From Venturia oleaginea (lineage: Eukaryota; Ascomycota; Dothideomycetes; Venturiales; Venturiaceae), in NCBI GenBank assembly GCA_013176395.1, contig JABMLP010000022.1, positions 992,001 through 1,056,000 of the forward strand: DNA of 64,000 nucleotides, read 5' to 3'. The notes beneath the pieces are model-generated. The model had not been told where the DNA came from. It worked only from the letters and a program-made list of their open reading frames with translations, and searched no databases. A program made the translations under genes and the position numbers. This document shows, in pieces, positions 32,801-42,866 of this stretch; positions within the stretch are counted from its first letter, which is position 1; each line of letters begins with the position of its first letter.

Positions 32801-33640
32801 AGAGAAGACGTCAAGGTGCTCGTGGTACTCCGTAGGTACTTTCGTGCGCGGGTCAGTGTGTGTTTTCGGGGCTAGAGCCTTCTCAATATCGGACATTGTG
32901 ATGGCGAAGAGCTCGTGGTCAGGTTTTCGTACAAGTCGGGTAAATGGTACAGCTCCTATAGCGCAGATATCAATCTCGTCGCATAAGTCAGAGGAGGGTC
33001 CCATGTCGGGTTCAGATTCGTGTTCGTGTTCGTGTTCAGGTTCCGGTTCAGGTTCAGGTTCAGTCAGGGCACGTCTGAAGCTATGCTTCCAGTCATCGTG
33101 CTTCCTCCGTATAGATAGAGAGGATCGATTTCGGGCTCGGGTTCGTGCTTCGGGTCGGGTAGGTGAGAGGGGTTCCTCTACCGGTTCGGGTTCGTGCTTA
33201 TCACAGCCAGGTGCTGTGAAGTTCAGTCTATGGTTCGCCCAGTCAAAGGCAACCTCGTGTTTCTTCATCCAGGGCAGACCCAGGATAACATCGTGTTTTC
33301 CAAGTGTAGTGACATATAGAGAGATCCTCTCTCTGTGTCCTTCATGTTCAAGTTTGAGGGAGGCTACATGTGTAATCCTCCCAGCCGTGGTCCGTTTTCC
33401 AGTAAAGCCAGTGACGTCGATATATCGTGAGAGTCGGTTCAGTTTCAGGCCGTGTTGTTGCGCAAAAGGTCTATTGATAAAGCCTATACCAGTAGCTCCA
33501 CTATCCACCATAGCTTCCACTCGAATAGAGATGGATCCTTGGGTGAGTTGGCAAGGGATAGTGATCAGTCTTTTCCAGTTGGTGCTCGTAAAGGAGGTAT
33601 AGTTAACAAAGAGCTTGCGATGTGGTCCCGAGTGGCGACT
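29888..33640 (-). pseudogene. G1 pol: protease, reverse transcriptase, RNase H, integrase, chromodomain
   Basis: A single minus-strand frame with one stop, TGA at 31499-31501, between RNase H and integrase. Motifs in order: MVDSGATGIGF (protease), LPWMKKHEV, KKPGGGLRFCVDYRALN and TAYIDDILVYS (reverse transcriptase), EADSSDYASGGVL and NYEIYDKELLAI (RNase H), HPGLTKTLEVLSRQYYWP with CHVC (zinc region), DFVIELP, SDRGSQF and TDGQTERMN (integrase), and a C-terminal chromodomain (EYLVSWQGYDEETWEPAYEI). The stop fits a CGA-to-TGA transition. The frame is -1 relative to gag and open up to the gag stop. Confidence 0.88.
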
Positions 33641-34743
33641 TACGCTCGGGACTTGCCTTTTGATCGGTATTTTGATGAGTCAGATCGGGAAGAGGTTGAA
33701 GACGACGAACGGGACGGAGTGTTTCGACGGGGAGACGCGGTTCGGCTATATCTACTTAAGGAAGCAGAACGGATTCGGGTAGTCGGGATCGGCGCTTTGC
33801 AGTTAGGCGATATGTGCTTCGAAGAGCCACATTTGAAACAGAGGCCTTCCTTCTTTCGTCGTTCACGTTCGTGGGAGCCTACAGGAGCATAAGAGTTCTC
33901 GATTGCGTCAATATCCATAGCGTTTGGATCCTTTGACGATAGAGAGAAGTGTGGCAAACGTGGTAAGCTTTTCTTTTCATCCTGAAGGAAGCGGATATCA
34001 TTATCGTAGGAAGAGATCAGGGCAGCGTAATCGTTTAACGAGGAGGGAATCTGGACACCGATCATACTGGTTTTCAGGTCGTGGTTCAATGACATACGAA
34101 GTTGCATGATCTGTCCTTCTTCATTTAGTCCTGCGTCGCCAGCGAGGCGTCGGAACTCTGCAAAATGAGCTATGAAGCTCTTTCTTCCTTGTTTCAAGAG
34201 GCTCAGTTTCGTTTGTGCGGTTGTCTTTCGGTTCGGGTCTCCATATGAGAGGTTCAGGATCGAGAGGAAGGCTTCGAGTGTAGATGGACGGTGGGAGGTT
34301 ACTAGTGCAGAGGCATCCTTCCCAATTCGGCTCAATGCGTAACGTAGTTTGTTTTCGTCTTCCGGGTAACGGTCTGCGTTGCCTTGTAGCTTGTTCTCTA
34401 GCTGGTAGAGGAACTCAGGCAGTTCGTGTCTCTTCCCAGTGAATATGGGAGGGTCGGGGAGTCGTTCAGAGAGTTGCTGGGGTCGGGAGGAGGCTGTTCG
34501 GGTCGTATCCGAGGTCGTATCGGGCGAGCTATTCTTGAGCTCTGGCAAGTCGTCTATGGGTGGCGGTGGTGTCAGGTTCGTTATTGGAGAGGTGGATGAG
34601 GAACGGAGAACCGTAAGTTCCCTTTGGAGTAGGTCCACTTTCTCTTCCAAAGCTTTCTGGGACTGCGAAGCTTTCTCTAGCAGGCCGATAAAGGATGCCT
34701 GCATCGCGGAAAGCATCTCTTGGATCTCAATGGCGGTGGCCAT
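33640..34743 (-). CDS. G1 gag
   Basis: ATG at 34743 (MATAIEIQEM), 21 bases after the LTR; the frame extends further upstream into the LTR, but this is the first plausible ATG. 367 codons. N-terminal coiled coil (KALEEKVDLLQREL), capsid-like region (PPIFTGKRHELPEFLYQLENKL, LKQGRKSFIAHFAEFRRLAG) and a zinc knuckle CFKCGSSKHISPNC. Ends in a Ser/Arg-rich tail that overlaps the start of the pol frame. Confidence 0.85.
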   Translation of the reverse strand: MATAIEIQEMLSAMQASFIGLLEKASQSQKALEEKVDLLQRELTVLRSSSTSPITNLTPPPPIDDLPELKNSSPDTTSDTTRTASSRPQQLSERLPDPPIFTGKRHELPEFLYQLENKLQGNADRYPEDENKLRYALSRIGKDASALVTSHRPSTLEAFLSILNLSYGDPNRKTTAQTKLSLLKQGRKSFIAHFAEFRRLAGDAGLNEEGQIMQLRMSLNHDLKTSMIGVQIPSSLNDYAALISSYDNDIRFLQDEKKSLPRLPHFSLSSKDPNAMDIDAIENSYAPVGSHERERRKKEGLCFKCGSSKHISPNCKAPIPTTRIRSASLSRYSRTASPRRNTPSRSSSSTSSRSDSSKYRSKGKSRA

Positions 34744-34753
34744 GGTTTGTACG

Positions 34754-34762
34754 ACGCAATGT
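34754..34762 (-). promoter_or_regulatory. Self-priming primer-binding site of G1
   Basis: ACATTGCGT on the coding strand, 2 bases after the 5' LTR, complements ACGCAATGT in the LTR (34875-34883). Confidence 0.55.
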
Positions 34763-34764
34763 AG

Positions 34765-34997
34765 TGTCACGGGAGCAATAGAAGCAGTCAAAGATCACGT
34801 TGACAAATGATTAGCCGTGCTAGCTATAAGCGGGCGTGATAGAAGTCAATGGTAGTATCGTTCTAAGGATCAAAACATTGCGTGAAGAATCTAAGTACAG
34901 GGAGGAATCGCAAGGTATATATGGGATTCCTTGGTTCGTGCGCTGAAGTCACGTGTATACCAGTTCATGGTAACATTCTCAGTGTCACTCCGTGACA
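34765..34997 (-). repeat. 5' LTR of G1
   Basis: On the coding strand it has CATATATACC followed about 30 bases later by ACGCAATGT, the predicted transcript start (34875-34883). Confidence 0.85.
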
Positions 34998-35013
34998 ATA
35001 CCATCCCGTGACA

Positions 35014-36000
35014 TTACCCCTCTTCTTCCCCGTCTTCGCGCCTCGTTGCCTGGTTCCTTCTACGCCTAGGGCGTCGTAGTATTGGTCCGTCATTTTCGAG
35101 AATATTGCCGTAGGTACTCTCAAAGGTATCTAAGGCTGTAGTCTCTTCTACTTCGCTTACCGGCTCCCACGTAGGATCCACGTAGCCTGTCCACTTTACG
35201 AGAACTTCTCGTATTCTCCCTCGCCCCCTTCCTCGCCATCTCGCCGCTAAAATAGCCTCAATACCGAATTCCTCGTCGCCTTGATCCGTTACTATAGGAG
35301 ACGGCTCGGTATTATCCAAGATCTGCGAAGGTAGAGAATCCGTACCAGCCCTCCTAAGTAAGGACGTATGAAACCGGTTGTGAATTCCCTCGGGTGTGTT
35401 GAGCTCATAGGTCATTGAGTTAATAACTCGTGTAACCGAATATTTCCCGTGAATCCAATCTAGTTTCTTGCTTGGACGCTTCGTTGTGACGTTCTTCAGG
35501 TTAAGCCAGACTTTGTCTCCTACTTTAAAAGAGTCAGCCGGAGCACGATCTCTATTAGAGTAGTATTCTTGCTGTTGCTGAGCTGATACCATTGACGTTT
35601 CTGCCCATTCTTGTGCGTCCTTCAATTTTGCTACAAGATCTTGTGCTTTTTCTTTTGGATTCTCAGGGGTTTCCTGGGGAGCTTCAACAGTTCCTATATG
35701 CTCAATGTTATAACCGTGGGTTAAGAAGAAAGGCGATAGGCCCGTAGCTTGGTTTGGTCTATTATCGAGGCATATTTGAGCAATAGGCAGGAGCTCAACC
35801 CAGTCGTCCTGACTAAATGTACAGAACTTACGTAGATAGGCTTCAACTTCTTGATTTCTTCTTTCCGTAGATCCATCAGTCTCAGGGTGATACGCTGTAG
35901 AGAGTCTTCTCTCTATCTTAAGAAGGTGACAAACTTCTTTCCAGAAAGCATTAACAAATTGCGTGTCCCTATCTGAGACTAGAGATCTAGGAAGCCAGTG
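35014..36000 (-). CDS. G2 pol, C-terminal part (integrase end and chromodomain)
   Basis: Reads from LPRSLVSDRDTQFVNAFW through YHPETDGSTERRNQEVEAYL (integrase Asp and Glu) to a chromodomain (EEFGIEAILAARW...VLVKWTGYVDPTWEPVSEV) and an Arg/Glu-rich end. It has no start of its own. Its 5' neighbour is 36339-39146, and the solo LTR with duplication CAGTG separates them. Without the LTR the frame is continuous across LHW. Confidence 0.82.
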   Translation of the reverse strand, partial: HWLPRSLVSDRDTQFVNAFWKEVCHLLKIERRLSTAYHPETDGSTERRNQEVEAYLRKFCTFSQDDWVELLPIAQICLDNRPNQATGLSPFFLTHGYNIEHIGTVEAPQETPENPKEKAQDLVAKLKDAQEWAETSMVSAQQQQEYYSNRDRAPADSFKVGDKVWLNLKNVTTKRPSKKLDWIHGKYSVTRVINSMTYELNTPEGIHNRFHTSLLRRAGTDSLPSQILDNTEPSPIVTDQGDEEFGIEAILAARWRGRGRGRIREVLVKWTGYVDPTWEPVSEVEETTALDTFESTYGNILENDGPILRRPRRRRNQATRREDGEEEG

Positions 36001-36333
36001 TGTTAAGGGATGGAATCCTTCTCTCTAGCTTATCCATGACTGGATTTCCAATTGTTCTCTTGTTATTCTGCAAGCTGTCATGTTCTATTTTGCAAGCTGC
36101 CATGTTCTATTTTGCAAGCTGTCATGTTCTATTTCGCAAGCTGCCATGTTCTATTTTGCAAGCTGTCACGTTTCCATTTAAAGATACTTTCTAGAAGGAT
36201 CTATTGTAAGAGGAGGATTATATATACGAGCTATCCTTCCTGTACTTACACTTTCTTCTCTGTACTTAGATACTTCGAAATACAAGCAGTCTTCTCTCAC
36301 TTGCGAAACACCTTTGAGGGTTGAACTCTTACA
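36001..36333 (+). repeat. Solo G2 LTR inserted into G2 pol
   Basis: TGTTAAGGGATGG to CTCTTACA, 333 bp, opposite in direction to its host. CAGTG at 35996-36000 and 36334-36338 is the target duplication. It contains five copies of a GCAAGCTG(T/C)CATGTTCTATT unit of about 22 bp. Confidence 0.88.
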
Positions 36334-36338
36334 CAGTG

Positions 36339-39146
36339 TAATCTTACGTAGTTCTGCATAAATAGTTTTGCAAATCCTTCAGCTCCAAACTGTTCTTTAG
36401 GCACTGGGAACAGGATAGTTCCTTTACCCAAGCGGTCAGTAATAACGCAGAGTCTTGTGCATCTTTGGCTCTCTGGTAATTCGACTATGAAGTCTACTGA
36501 AATATCTTGCCAGATACGGCTAGGGACAGGAAGAGGTTTAAGTAAACCTTTCTTTTTGTCTCGCCAGACTGAAGTTCTTCCGCAGACGTCACAATTGCGT
36601 ATAAACTGACGTATATCTTGAGCAAATCCCGGCCAGTAGAACTGTCTGGAGAGAATAGCAATAGTAGCTTCTCGTCCAGGATGCCCTGATAGGACTGAAT
36701 CGTGTATTTCTTGAATTACTCCTGTTAAGAGAGGCTCGTAGGAGGGCAACCAGATTCGGTCTCTATAGTAGAGCTGGTTATTTTCGACTTTACAATCTCC
36801 TATAGAAGTAGGAACCTTTAGCTTAGATGGGAACTGCCTATCTTGCTTTAGAACGCTTTGGAAAATACGTCTATAGTCGAGATCTTTTTCGAGTGTAGTT
36901 CCCCATCTATCCCTTAGATCACCTGAGAGAAAGGGATTTTGCATAAAGGGAATAGGCTCTTTGTCTACTTCTTGAGCATTTTCCTGGGCAGCTTCTTCTC
37001 TTGTAGGAGTCTTATCCTCTAGAACGTTAATCCAAAGCTTTGGAGGTAATAACGTCCTAGTTCTTTCAACGATTCTTGGGTCTTGAATATCCATTGGAAG
37101 ATCTTGATCCCTTCGAGTTAAGGCGTCTGGAACTACAGATTCAGAGCCTGGGCGATAGCCTAGTTTGAAGTTAAACTTAGCTAGTATCTGCGCCCAGCTC
37201 ATTTGCCTTTCATTTAGTTCCCTTTTTACCATAAACTTCTCAAGGTTCTTGTGATCTGTGAGGATAATGAATGGCTTACTTGGGCTAAGTAGCTCGCTAG
37301 TCCAATGGATTAGAGCTTTGACTATAGCCATAAGTTCTTTGTCGTGGATATCATAATTGCATTCGGCTGGCAAGTGCTTAGTAGAGAAGAAAGCACATGG
37401 TTTCCAGTTACCTAGCTCATCTTTTTGACTAAGTACTGCTCCGGAAGCCCAGCCTGAAGCATCGGGTTCTACTCGCGTAGGCTTATCTTCATCAAGTGCA
37501 GACAGGACAGGTTCTTTGCAAAACTCTGCCTTAAGTTTTTGAAAAGATTCTTCTTGCTCCTTTCCCCATAAAAATGGAGTATTCTTCTTTGTAAGGCGAA
37601 CCAGAGGCTCCCTTGTTGTTGAGTTATCTTTTACAAAGTCACGGTAGAAGTTTGTAAAGCCTAGGAAGCCACGTACTCCTCGTAGAGTAGTAGGACGTTC
37701 CCATTCTTTAATTGCTTTGATCTTCTCCGGATCCATGTGTAGGCCCGTTTCAGTATCTATAACGAAGCCTAGATACTTGACTCGTTTGGTATTAAACTCG
37801 CACTTCCGAATATCAAGGTATAACCCAGCGTTAAGGCAGCTTTGAAGTATCTTTTCAGTCTTTTCTTCATGGTCTTTAAGGTTCTTTGAAGAGTATATTA
37901 CTATATCGTCTAGATAAGCTGAGCAGAACTCGTCTAGGTATCGTCGAAGGATATAGTTTATATACCGTTGAAAAGACGCAGGTGCACCGGTTAAGCCAAA
38001 GGGAGTAACTAGCCATTCAAATAGACCATATCTAGTTCGAAAGGCAGTTTTGAACTCATCTCCCGTTGCGATTCGAATCTTGTGGAAGGCAGCATTTACA
38101 TCAAGCTTACTAAGATACTTAGCACGAGCTAAGGTTAGTAAAGTCTCTTTTACTAACGGTAGCGGGTACCTATCCTTTCGAGTAATTGCGTTTAAGGCTC
38201 GGTAGTCTACGCAAAAGCGTAAGCCCCCTCCTGGTTTCTTCACAAAGAGAACTGGAGACGCAGCAACTGATTTACTCTCTCGGATAAAGCCTTTATCTAG
38301 TAGCTCTGTAAGAGTCCTTCGCAAAACAAGTAGTTGTTCTCGACCCATACCATATAGAGGTCCCCAAGGAAGTGGTTTTCCTTCTTCTATAGGTATTTCG
38401 TGATCAATCCCAGGGCGATGCGGTGGTAGTCTCTCGGCCCTTTTAGGATCAAAGACAGCAGCGTACTTATGAAACCTCTTAGGTAGCAATTCCAGTATTT
38501 GCTCTGTTGTCAAAGGGACTTTCGGCTTCAAGGCAATATCAATATCTCGAAGAGTAACAGCAAATACTCTAGACGCGTCTTTGATTTTCTCAAGTGTAGA
38601 AGTGACAAGGCGGTGGAATCTTACGGGCGCTACTTGTTGTATATCAAGTTTGTCTTCAAATTTAGCATCGCGAATGCTAATCCCGTTTGCAAAGGTAAGA
38701 GTACCTTTAGATTCATTGATAACGGCTTTGGTGTCCTTGAGAAAAGGCCTGCCTAGTAGAAGATCCTCAAATTGTCCCGGGACTATATAAGCAAAAGCGT
38801 TGCATATAAGTCCCCCTAAATCTAGGTTCAACTTCGCAATTTTTGTCACTTGGGTCTGTCCTTCTTCCTTAAGAACTCCACCTATAGTACGCGGACTAAT
38901 AGGGAGTACTTCAAGGTCCATCTGCGAAGCTTTCTCCTCGTTTATTGATGCGTAGCAGCTAGATCCATTATCAAGGAGAGTTTTAAGAGAGTATATATCG
39001 TTCACTATAGTATTTGTGTAGAAAAGGCGGGAGAGCATCTTGGGTCTGAACTGCTCCCATTCTTTTTCTATCCGAGAACGGTGTGAATCAGTGTCTTTGT
39101 TCGAATTCAAAATACTATTTACTCTCTCAATTGACTCCTTTGACAA
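36339..39146 (-). CDS. G2 pol, N-terminal part (protease to integrase)
   Basis: The frame is open upstream of 39146 into the end of gag (-1 frame); no ATG is needed if made by frameshifting. Motifs: TLLDNGSSCYASI (protease, Asp-Asn-Gly), KKPGGGLRFCVDYRALN and SAYLDDIVIYS (reverse transcriptase), EPDASGWASGAVLSQ and CNYDIHDKELMAI (RNase H), HPGREATIAILSRQFYWP with CDVCGRT, and DFIVELP (integrase). At 36338 it enters the solo LTR and would end RVQPSKVFRK. No other defect is seen. Confidence 0.87.
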
Positions 39147-39193
39147 TTTTGCTCTATCTACTCTACGCCTCCATCCACGACTTTGGATAGAGG

Positions 39194-40216
39194 CTACTCT
39201 TTTTCCGAGTAGTCCTCTTCTTCAACTTCTTCATTCTCCTCAGTGGTTCCTTTGGCCCTTTTTGAACCAAGTTGCGTGACTCTTTCTACCTCTGTATCCA
39301 ACCAGCAGTCTTTCATTCTATGGCCGGCCTTCCCACAGCGTAAGCAGAGGTTATTTGCCTTCCTATATTCATAGGCTTTAGACGAAATTTTTAACTTGTT
39401 TACGCGTGTAGGCTCCCAGTCCATAGCGTTCAGATCTTTAAAAGACTTCTCTTTATCTCTGAATCGTAACTTATCTTCTGAGGAAGAGAGCATCTTTGCT
39501 GTAGTGATTTGCATACTTGTATTCAAAAGATCGGACACAAACTGCTGGTAGGAGGTACTCTGAGATTGGCCTATTCTCTGGTTTCGCAGCTCTTGATTTA
39601 TTGCTTTGTGTAGAAATGCAATTTTAACAGCGTCAGGCCAAGTCATTCCTCCAGCATTAGCAAGAGTGGTTTCAAAACGGGGAAGAAAAGAGAAGAAGGG
39701 TTCTTTCTCTTTTTGTTTGATTGTGGACAGGCTTACAGTAGCTCTTTGTTGTTGTACTGGATCGCCATAGAAGTTGTCCATATACTGTAACAATTTCTGT
39801 CCCGTTTTATCTTCCTCTGGAGCTGTCTTTACGTAGGCCAGAGTAGCCTGAGCTGCGGAGCCTCGTAGAGAGGAGAAGATGTAGGCAAATTGGTTCCTAC
39901 TATCCCCTATAGATTCTGCGTCTATCTCCAACTTCATCCTTGCTTGTTGAAACCACTGAGCCCATTCAGAACGCTTGCCATCAAATTCTTGGAGCTTAGG
40001 AAGTACAGCTTTCTTCCTATGTATTCTGTCTTTTTGTGAATTCTTAGTCTCTTGTCCTTCTACTACGTTCTCAGAGCGAGTAGTGTTAGGTAAGATTGTA
40101 AGAATACGCGTAATAGCATCGTTCTGAATGGCTAGTTGATGTTGTAATGCTGCCATAGCTTCTTGTAGGGCTTGGGGTTCTTGAGGAACTCTTTGTTCCT
40201 GATCTTCTCCTTCCAT
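39194..40216 (-). CDS. G2 gag, copy 1
   Basis: ATG at 40216 (MEGEDQEQ). 340 residues: coiled-coil-like N-terminus, LQEFDGKRSEWAQWFQQARMKL, capsid-like FFSFLPRFETTLANAGG, zinc knuckle CLRCGKAGHRMKDC, acidic end EEDYSEKE. The same protein is encoded at 56598-57620. The end carries TCGGAAAAAGAGTAG, where pol continues in the -1 frame. Confidence 0.87.
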   Translation of the reverse strand: MEGEDQEQRVPQEPQALQEAMAALQHQLAIQNDAITRILTILPNTTRSENVVEGQETKNSQKDRIHRKKAVLPKLQEFDGKRSEWAQWFQQARMKLEIDAESIGDSRNQFAYIFSSLRGSAAQATLAYVKTAPEEDKTGQKLLQYMDNFYGDPVQQQRATVSLSTIKQKEKEPFFSFLPRFETTLANAGGMTWPDAVKIAFLHKAINQELRNQRIGQSQSTSYQQFVSDLLNTSMQITTAKMLSSSEDKLRFRDKEKSFKDLNAMDWEPTRVNKLKISSKAYEYRKANNLCLRCGKAGHRMKDCWLDTEVERVTQLGSKRAKGTTEENEEVEEEDYSEKE

Positions 40217-40879
40217 ATTTTTACCTATGAGAGATAATAGAGAGCACTACTATACACACTCCTAGGCTCTACTCTAGAGATTTGCTAGGCAGTATAGAGT
40301 CAATGCCTATTAGTATAGGAAGGTGACTATAGAATCCCAGAAGGATTTTTTACACTATAGTCCGCTCTGCAATCCTTATTACTAAGGACAGAGCTCCCAG
40401 GGACTGTGAAGGCCAAGTGTATTAAATCTCTCTCCCTAGCTCTTTCTTTCCTCAGCTTATTACAGCTTCAACTCCTAAGACTACGCTGTCTTAGGATGAC
40501 CTGCCCTTGCTTCTTGGAGATTCTAGCACGTTCTAGAAAATCTCAGTTTGAATTCTCTTGAATTCCCTTTTTGGATTGGCCCTTTCGGTTGGCCCTTGCT
40601 TCTTGGAGATTCTAGCACCTTCTAGAAAATCTCAGCTTGAATTCTCTTGAATTCCCTTTTTGTTTGGCCCTTGAGGTTGGCCCTTGAAGTTGGCCTTTGA
40701 GGTTGGCCCTTGCTTCTTGAGTTAGGACAAGTGTCCTCTTCTTGAAATTCCTTTCTGTTTGGCCCTTGAGGTTGGCCCTCGCTTCTTGGATTAGGACAAG
40801 TGTCCTCTTCTTGAAATTCCTTTTGGAGCTTGCTCTCTGTGAGCCTTTCTTCCTTTGTAAGATTGAGGTACTTAGATAA
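40217..40879 (-). repeat. G2 leader with internal tandem repeats, and primer-binding site
   Basis: About 660 bases between LTR and gag. It holds two copies of a block with CTTGGAGATTCTAGCAC and TTGAATTCTCTTGAATTCCC (near 40510-40665) and two copies of a block with GGACAAGTGTCCTCTTCTTG (near 40735-40820). The primer site TATCTAAGTAC (coding strand, 40868-40878) lies 1 base after the LTR and complements GTACTTAGATA in the LTR (40940-40950). Confidence 0.7.
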
Positions 40880-41189
40880 TGTAAGAGTTCAACCCTCAAA
40901 GGTGTTTCGCAAGTGAGGGAAGACAGCTTATATTTCAAGTATCTAAGTACAGAGAAGAAAGTGTAAGTACAGGAAGGATAGCTCGTATATATAATCCTCC
41001 TCTTACAATAGATCCTTCTAGAAAGTATCTTTAAATGGAAACGTGACAGCTTGCAAAATAGAACATGGCAGCTTGCGAAATAGAACATGACAGCTTGCAA
41101 AATAGAACATGGCAGCTTGCAGAATAACAAGAGAACAATTGGAAATCCAGTCATGGATAAGCTAGAGAGAAGGATTCCATCCCTTAACA
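40880..41189 (-). repeat. 5' LTR of G2 copy 1
   Basis: 310 bp, four 22-bp internal units. On the coding strand it has a TATATATA box about 40 bases before the predicted start GTACTTAGATA. Confidence 0.85.
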
Positions 41190-41682
41190 AAGGCCCTTCC
41201 TAAAAGACTCCAAAGCAATTCTTGACGAATCCAAAGGCACTCTTACGTTTAAGGGGAAAGATATTTGTATCAAAGACATCCGGTTTCAAGAGAAATTAGA
41301 TATTCAACATTTGAATTCTATTAAGTTTCACCAACTTGTCACGTCAACAATCAAGAGAAAAGAATTCTCTAGAGTTTTTGCTATTACTCTAAAGGATCTT
41401 GACGAAGCCTTGAAGCCGAAGGTACCATTGACCCTTGAACAAATCCGTAAGAAACTACCGAAAAGATTTCAAAAGTATATCGGGGTATTTGACCCAAAAA
41501 GAGCTGCTAAGTTACCTCCCTTTCGCCCTGGGTTCGATCATGAGATACCTATAGAGAAAAGAAAGCAACTCCCTTGGGGACCTCTATATGGTATGGGTAG
41601 AGAGCAACTTCTTGTCTTGAGAAAAACGCTTACAGAACTGCTGGAGAAAGGCTTTATCAGAGAAAGCAAATCAGATGCTGCA
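41190..41682 (+). pseudogene. G2' pol fragment 1 (protease end to start of reverse transcriptase)
   Basis: A diverged relative of G2 pol on the plus strand: VFDPKRAAKLPPFRPGFDHEIPIE, LPWGPLYGMGREQLLVLRKTL, FIRESKSDAA. Truncated on the left by the G2 copy 1 LTR and cut on the right by a solo LTR. It continues at 41979. Confidence 0.8.
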
Positions 41683-41973
41683 TGTCAAAGGATAGATCCT
41701 TTCTCAACTTATCCTGGATGGATTCATAGCACTACCTGGTAGTTCCCTGGTAGTCTTTCACATGCGCCTAATAGGGATTGTTTGAGGATTGTTTCACATG
41801 TATTTCTATTCCTTTCCATAATTCTCTGGACAGCATGTCCTTTTTTCTTATACGGAGGACATATATACTATTCGTCCTTCCTACACTTACACTTTCTTCT
41901 CTGTACTTAGATACTTGAAATATAAGCTGTCTTCCCTCACTTGCGAAACACCTTTGAGGGTTGAACTTTTACA
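41683..41973 (+). repeat. Solo LTR of a G2-related family in G2' pol
   Basis: 291 bp, TGTCAAAGGATAG to CTTTTACA; CTGCA duplicated at 41678-41682 and 41974-41978. Its 3' half resembles the G2 LTR (CTTCTCTGTACTTAGATACTTG and the end), while its 5' half lacks the 22-bp repeats. Confidence 0.85.
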
Positions 41974-41978
41974 CTGCA

Positions 41979-42866
41979 TCTCCTGTTCTTTTTGTTAAGA
42001 AACCAGGAGGAGGATTACGGCTCTGTGTAGACTACCGTGCCCTCAATGCTATTACTAGGAAGGATAGATACCCTATACCTCTGGTTAAGGAAACCTTACT
42101 AGCTTTAGCAAGAGCTAAGAATCTAAGCAAGCTGGATGTCATTGCTGCTTTTCATGAAATTCGTGTAGCCCAGGGAGATGAATACAAGACTGCCTTTAGA
42201 ACTAGATATGGTCTATTCGAATGGCTAGTTACTCCCTTTGGCTTAACAGGCGCACCTGCGACATTTCAGAGATATATCAATTATGTCTTAAGGCAATATT
42301 TAGATGAGTTCTGTTCAGCTTATCTAGACGACATACTTATATACTCTGAAGGAAGCCTTGACGATCATGAATTTAAGACAGAGAAGATTCTACAAAAATG
42401 TCTAGATGCTGGACTGTACCTAGACATCAAGAAGTGCGAATTCAACGTTGAAGAAGTCAAGTACCTAGGCTTTGTTATCAATACAAAGACAGGACTCCAT
42501 ATGGATCCGGAGAAGATACGAGCAATTAAGGAATGGGAAAGACCTACTACTCTAAGAGGAGTAAGAGGCTTCCTAGGCTTTACTAATTTCTACCGTGATT
42601 TCATCAGTGGAAATTCAACATTGAGAGAACCTCTTACTCGTCTTACCAAGAAGAATTTCCCTTTCGTTTGGGGGAGGGAACAAGAGGAGGCTTTCCAGAG
42701 ACTTAAGAGAGAGTTCGAAAAGGAACCTGTCTTAGCAGCACTTGATCAAGACAGTCCTACAAGAGTGGAACCTGATGCATCCGGATGGGCAGCCGGAGCA
42801 GTTCTTAGTCAACAAGATAAGCTAGGGAATTGGAGACCCTGTGCTTTCTTCTCTACATAGCACCTC
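41979..42866 (+). pseudogene. G2' pol fragment 2 (reverse transcriptase, RNase H start)
   Basis: Continues fragment 1 in frame: SPVLFVKKPGGGLRLCVDYR, SAYLDDILIYSEG, EPDASGWAAGAVLSQQDK. A stop TAG at 42858-42860 stands where G2 has Lys (FFSTK). It then meets nested LTRs. Confidence 0.82.

Larger units (their letters stand above)
29616..34997 (-). mobile_element. Gypsy chromovirus G1, full length with two near-identical LTRs
   Basis: LTRs 29616-29848 and 34765-34997 (233 bp) start TGTCACGG and end GTGACA; I see two adjacent differences. A polypurine tract (minus: GAGGGGGGTAC) abuts the 3' LTR. Gag and pol are on the minus strand in a -1 frame relation. The outer flanks (AATGG left, ATACC right) do not match: the left flank is G4 gag and the right flank is the first 16 bases of a G2-type LTR, so a flank was lost or recombined. 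Confidence 0.85.
34998..41189 (-). mobile_element. Gypsy chromovirus G2, copy 1, with a solo LTR inside pol
   Basis: 5' LTR 40880-41189, primer site, long leader, gag and pol, all minus strand. The left end reads, on the coding strand, AAGAAGAGGGGTAA (polypurine tract) then TGTCACGGGATGG, the first 16 bases of an LTR that G1 interrupts. These differ from the 5' LTR start (TGTTAAGGGATGG), so the two ends may come from different subfamilies. A solo LTR sits at 36001-36333. Gag and most of pol give the same protein as copy 2 at 55603-60550. Confidence 0.8.

Noticed and set aside
32844..33602. 252-codon plus frame opposite G1 pol
   Set aside because: Shadow of pol; its Ser/Gly repeats mirror the Glu/Pro-rich stretch of pol.
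36050..36180. CRISPR-like array
   Set aside because: Repeats are direct and contiguous without unique spacers, and the context is a fungal LTR.
36000..36324. Frames such as CKLPCSILQA repeats in G2 LTRs
   Set aside because: They translate the 22-bp LTR repeat; present wherever the LTR is.
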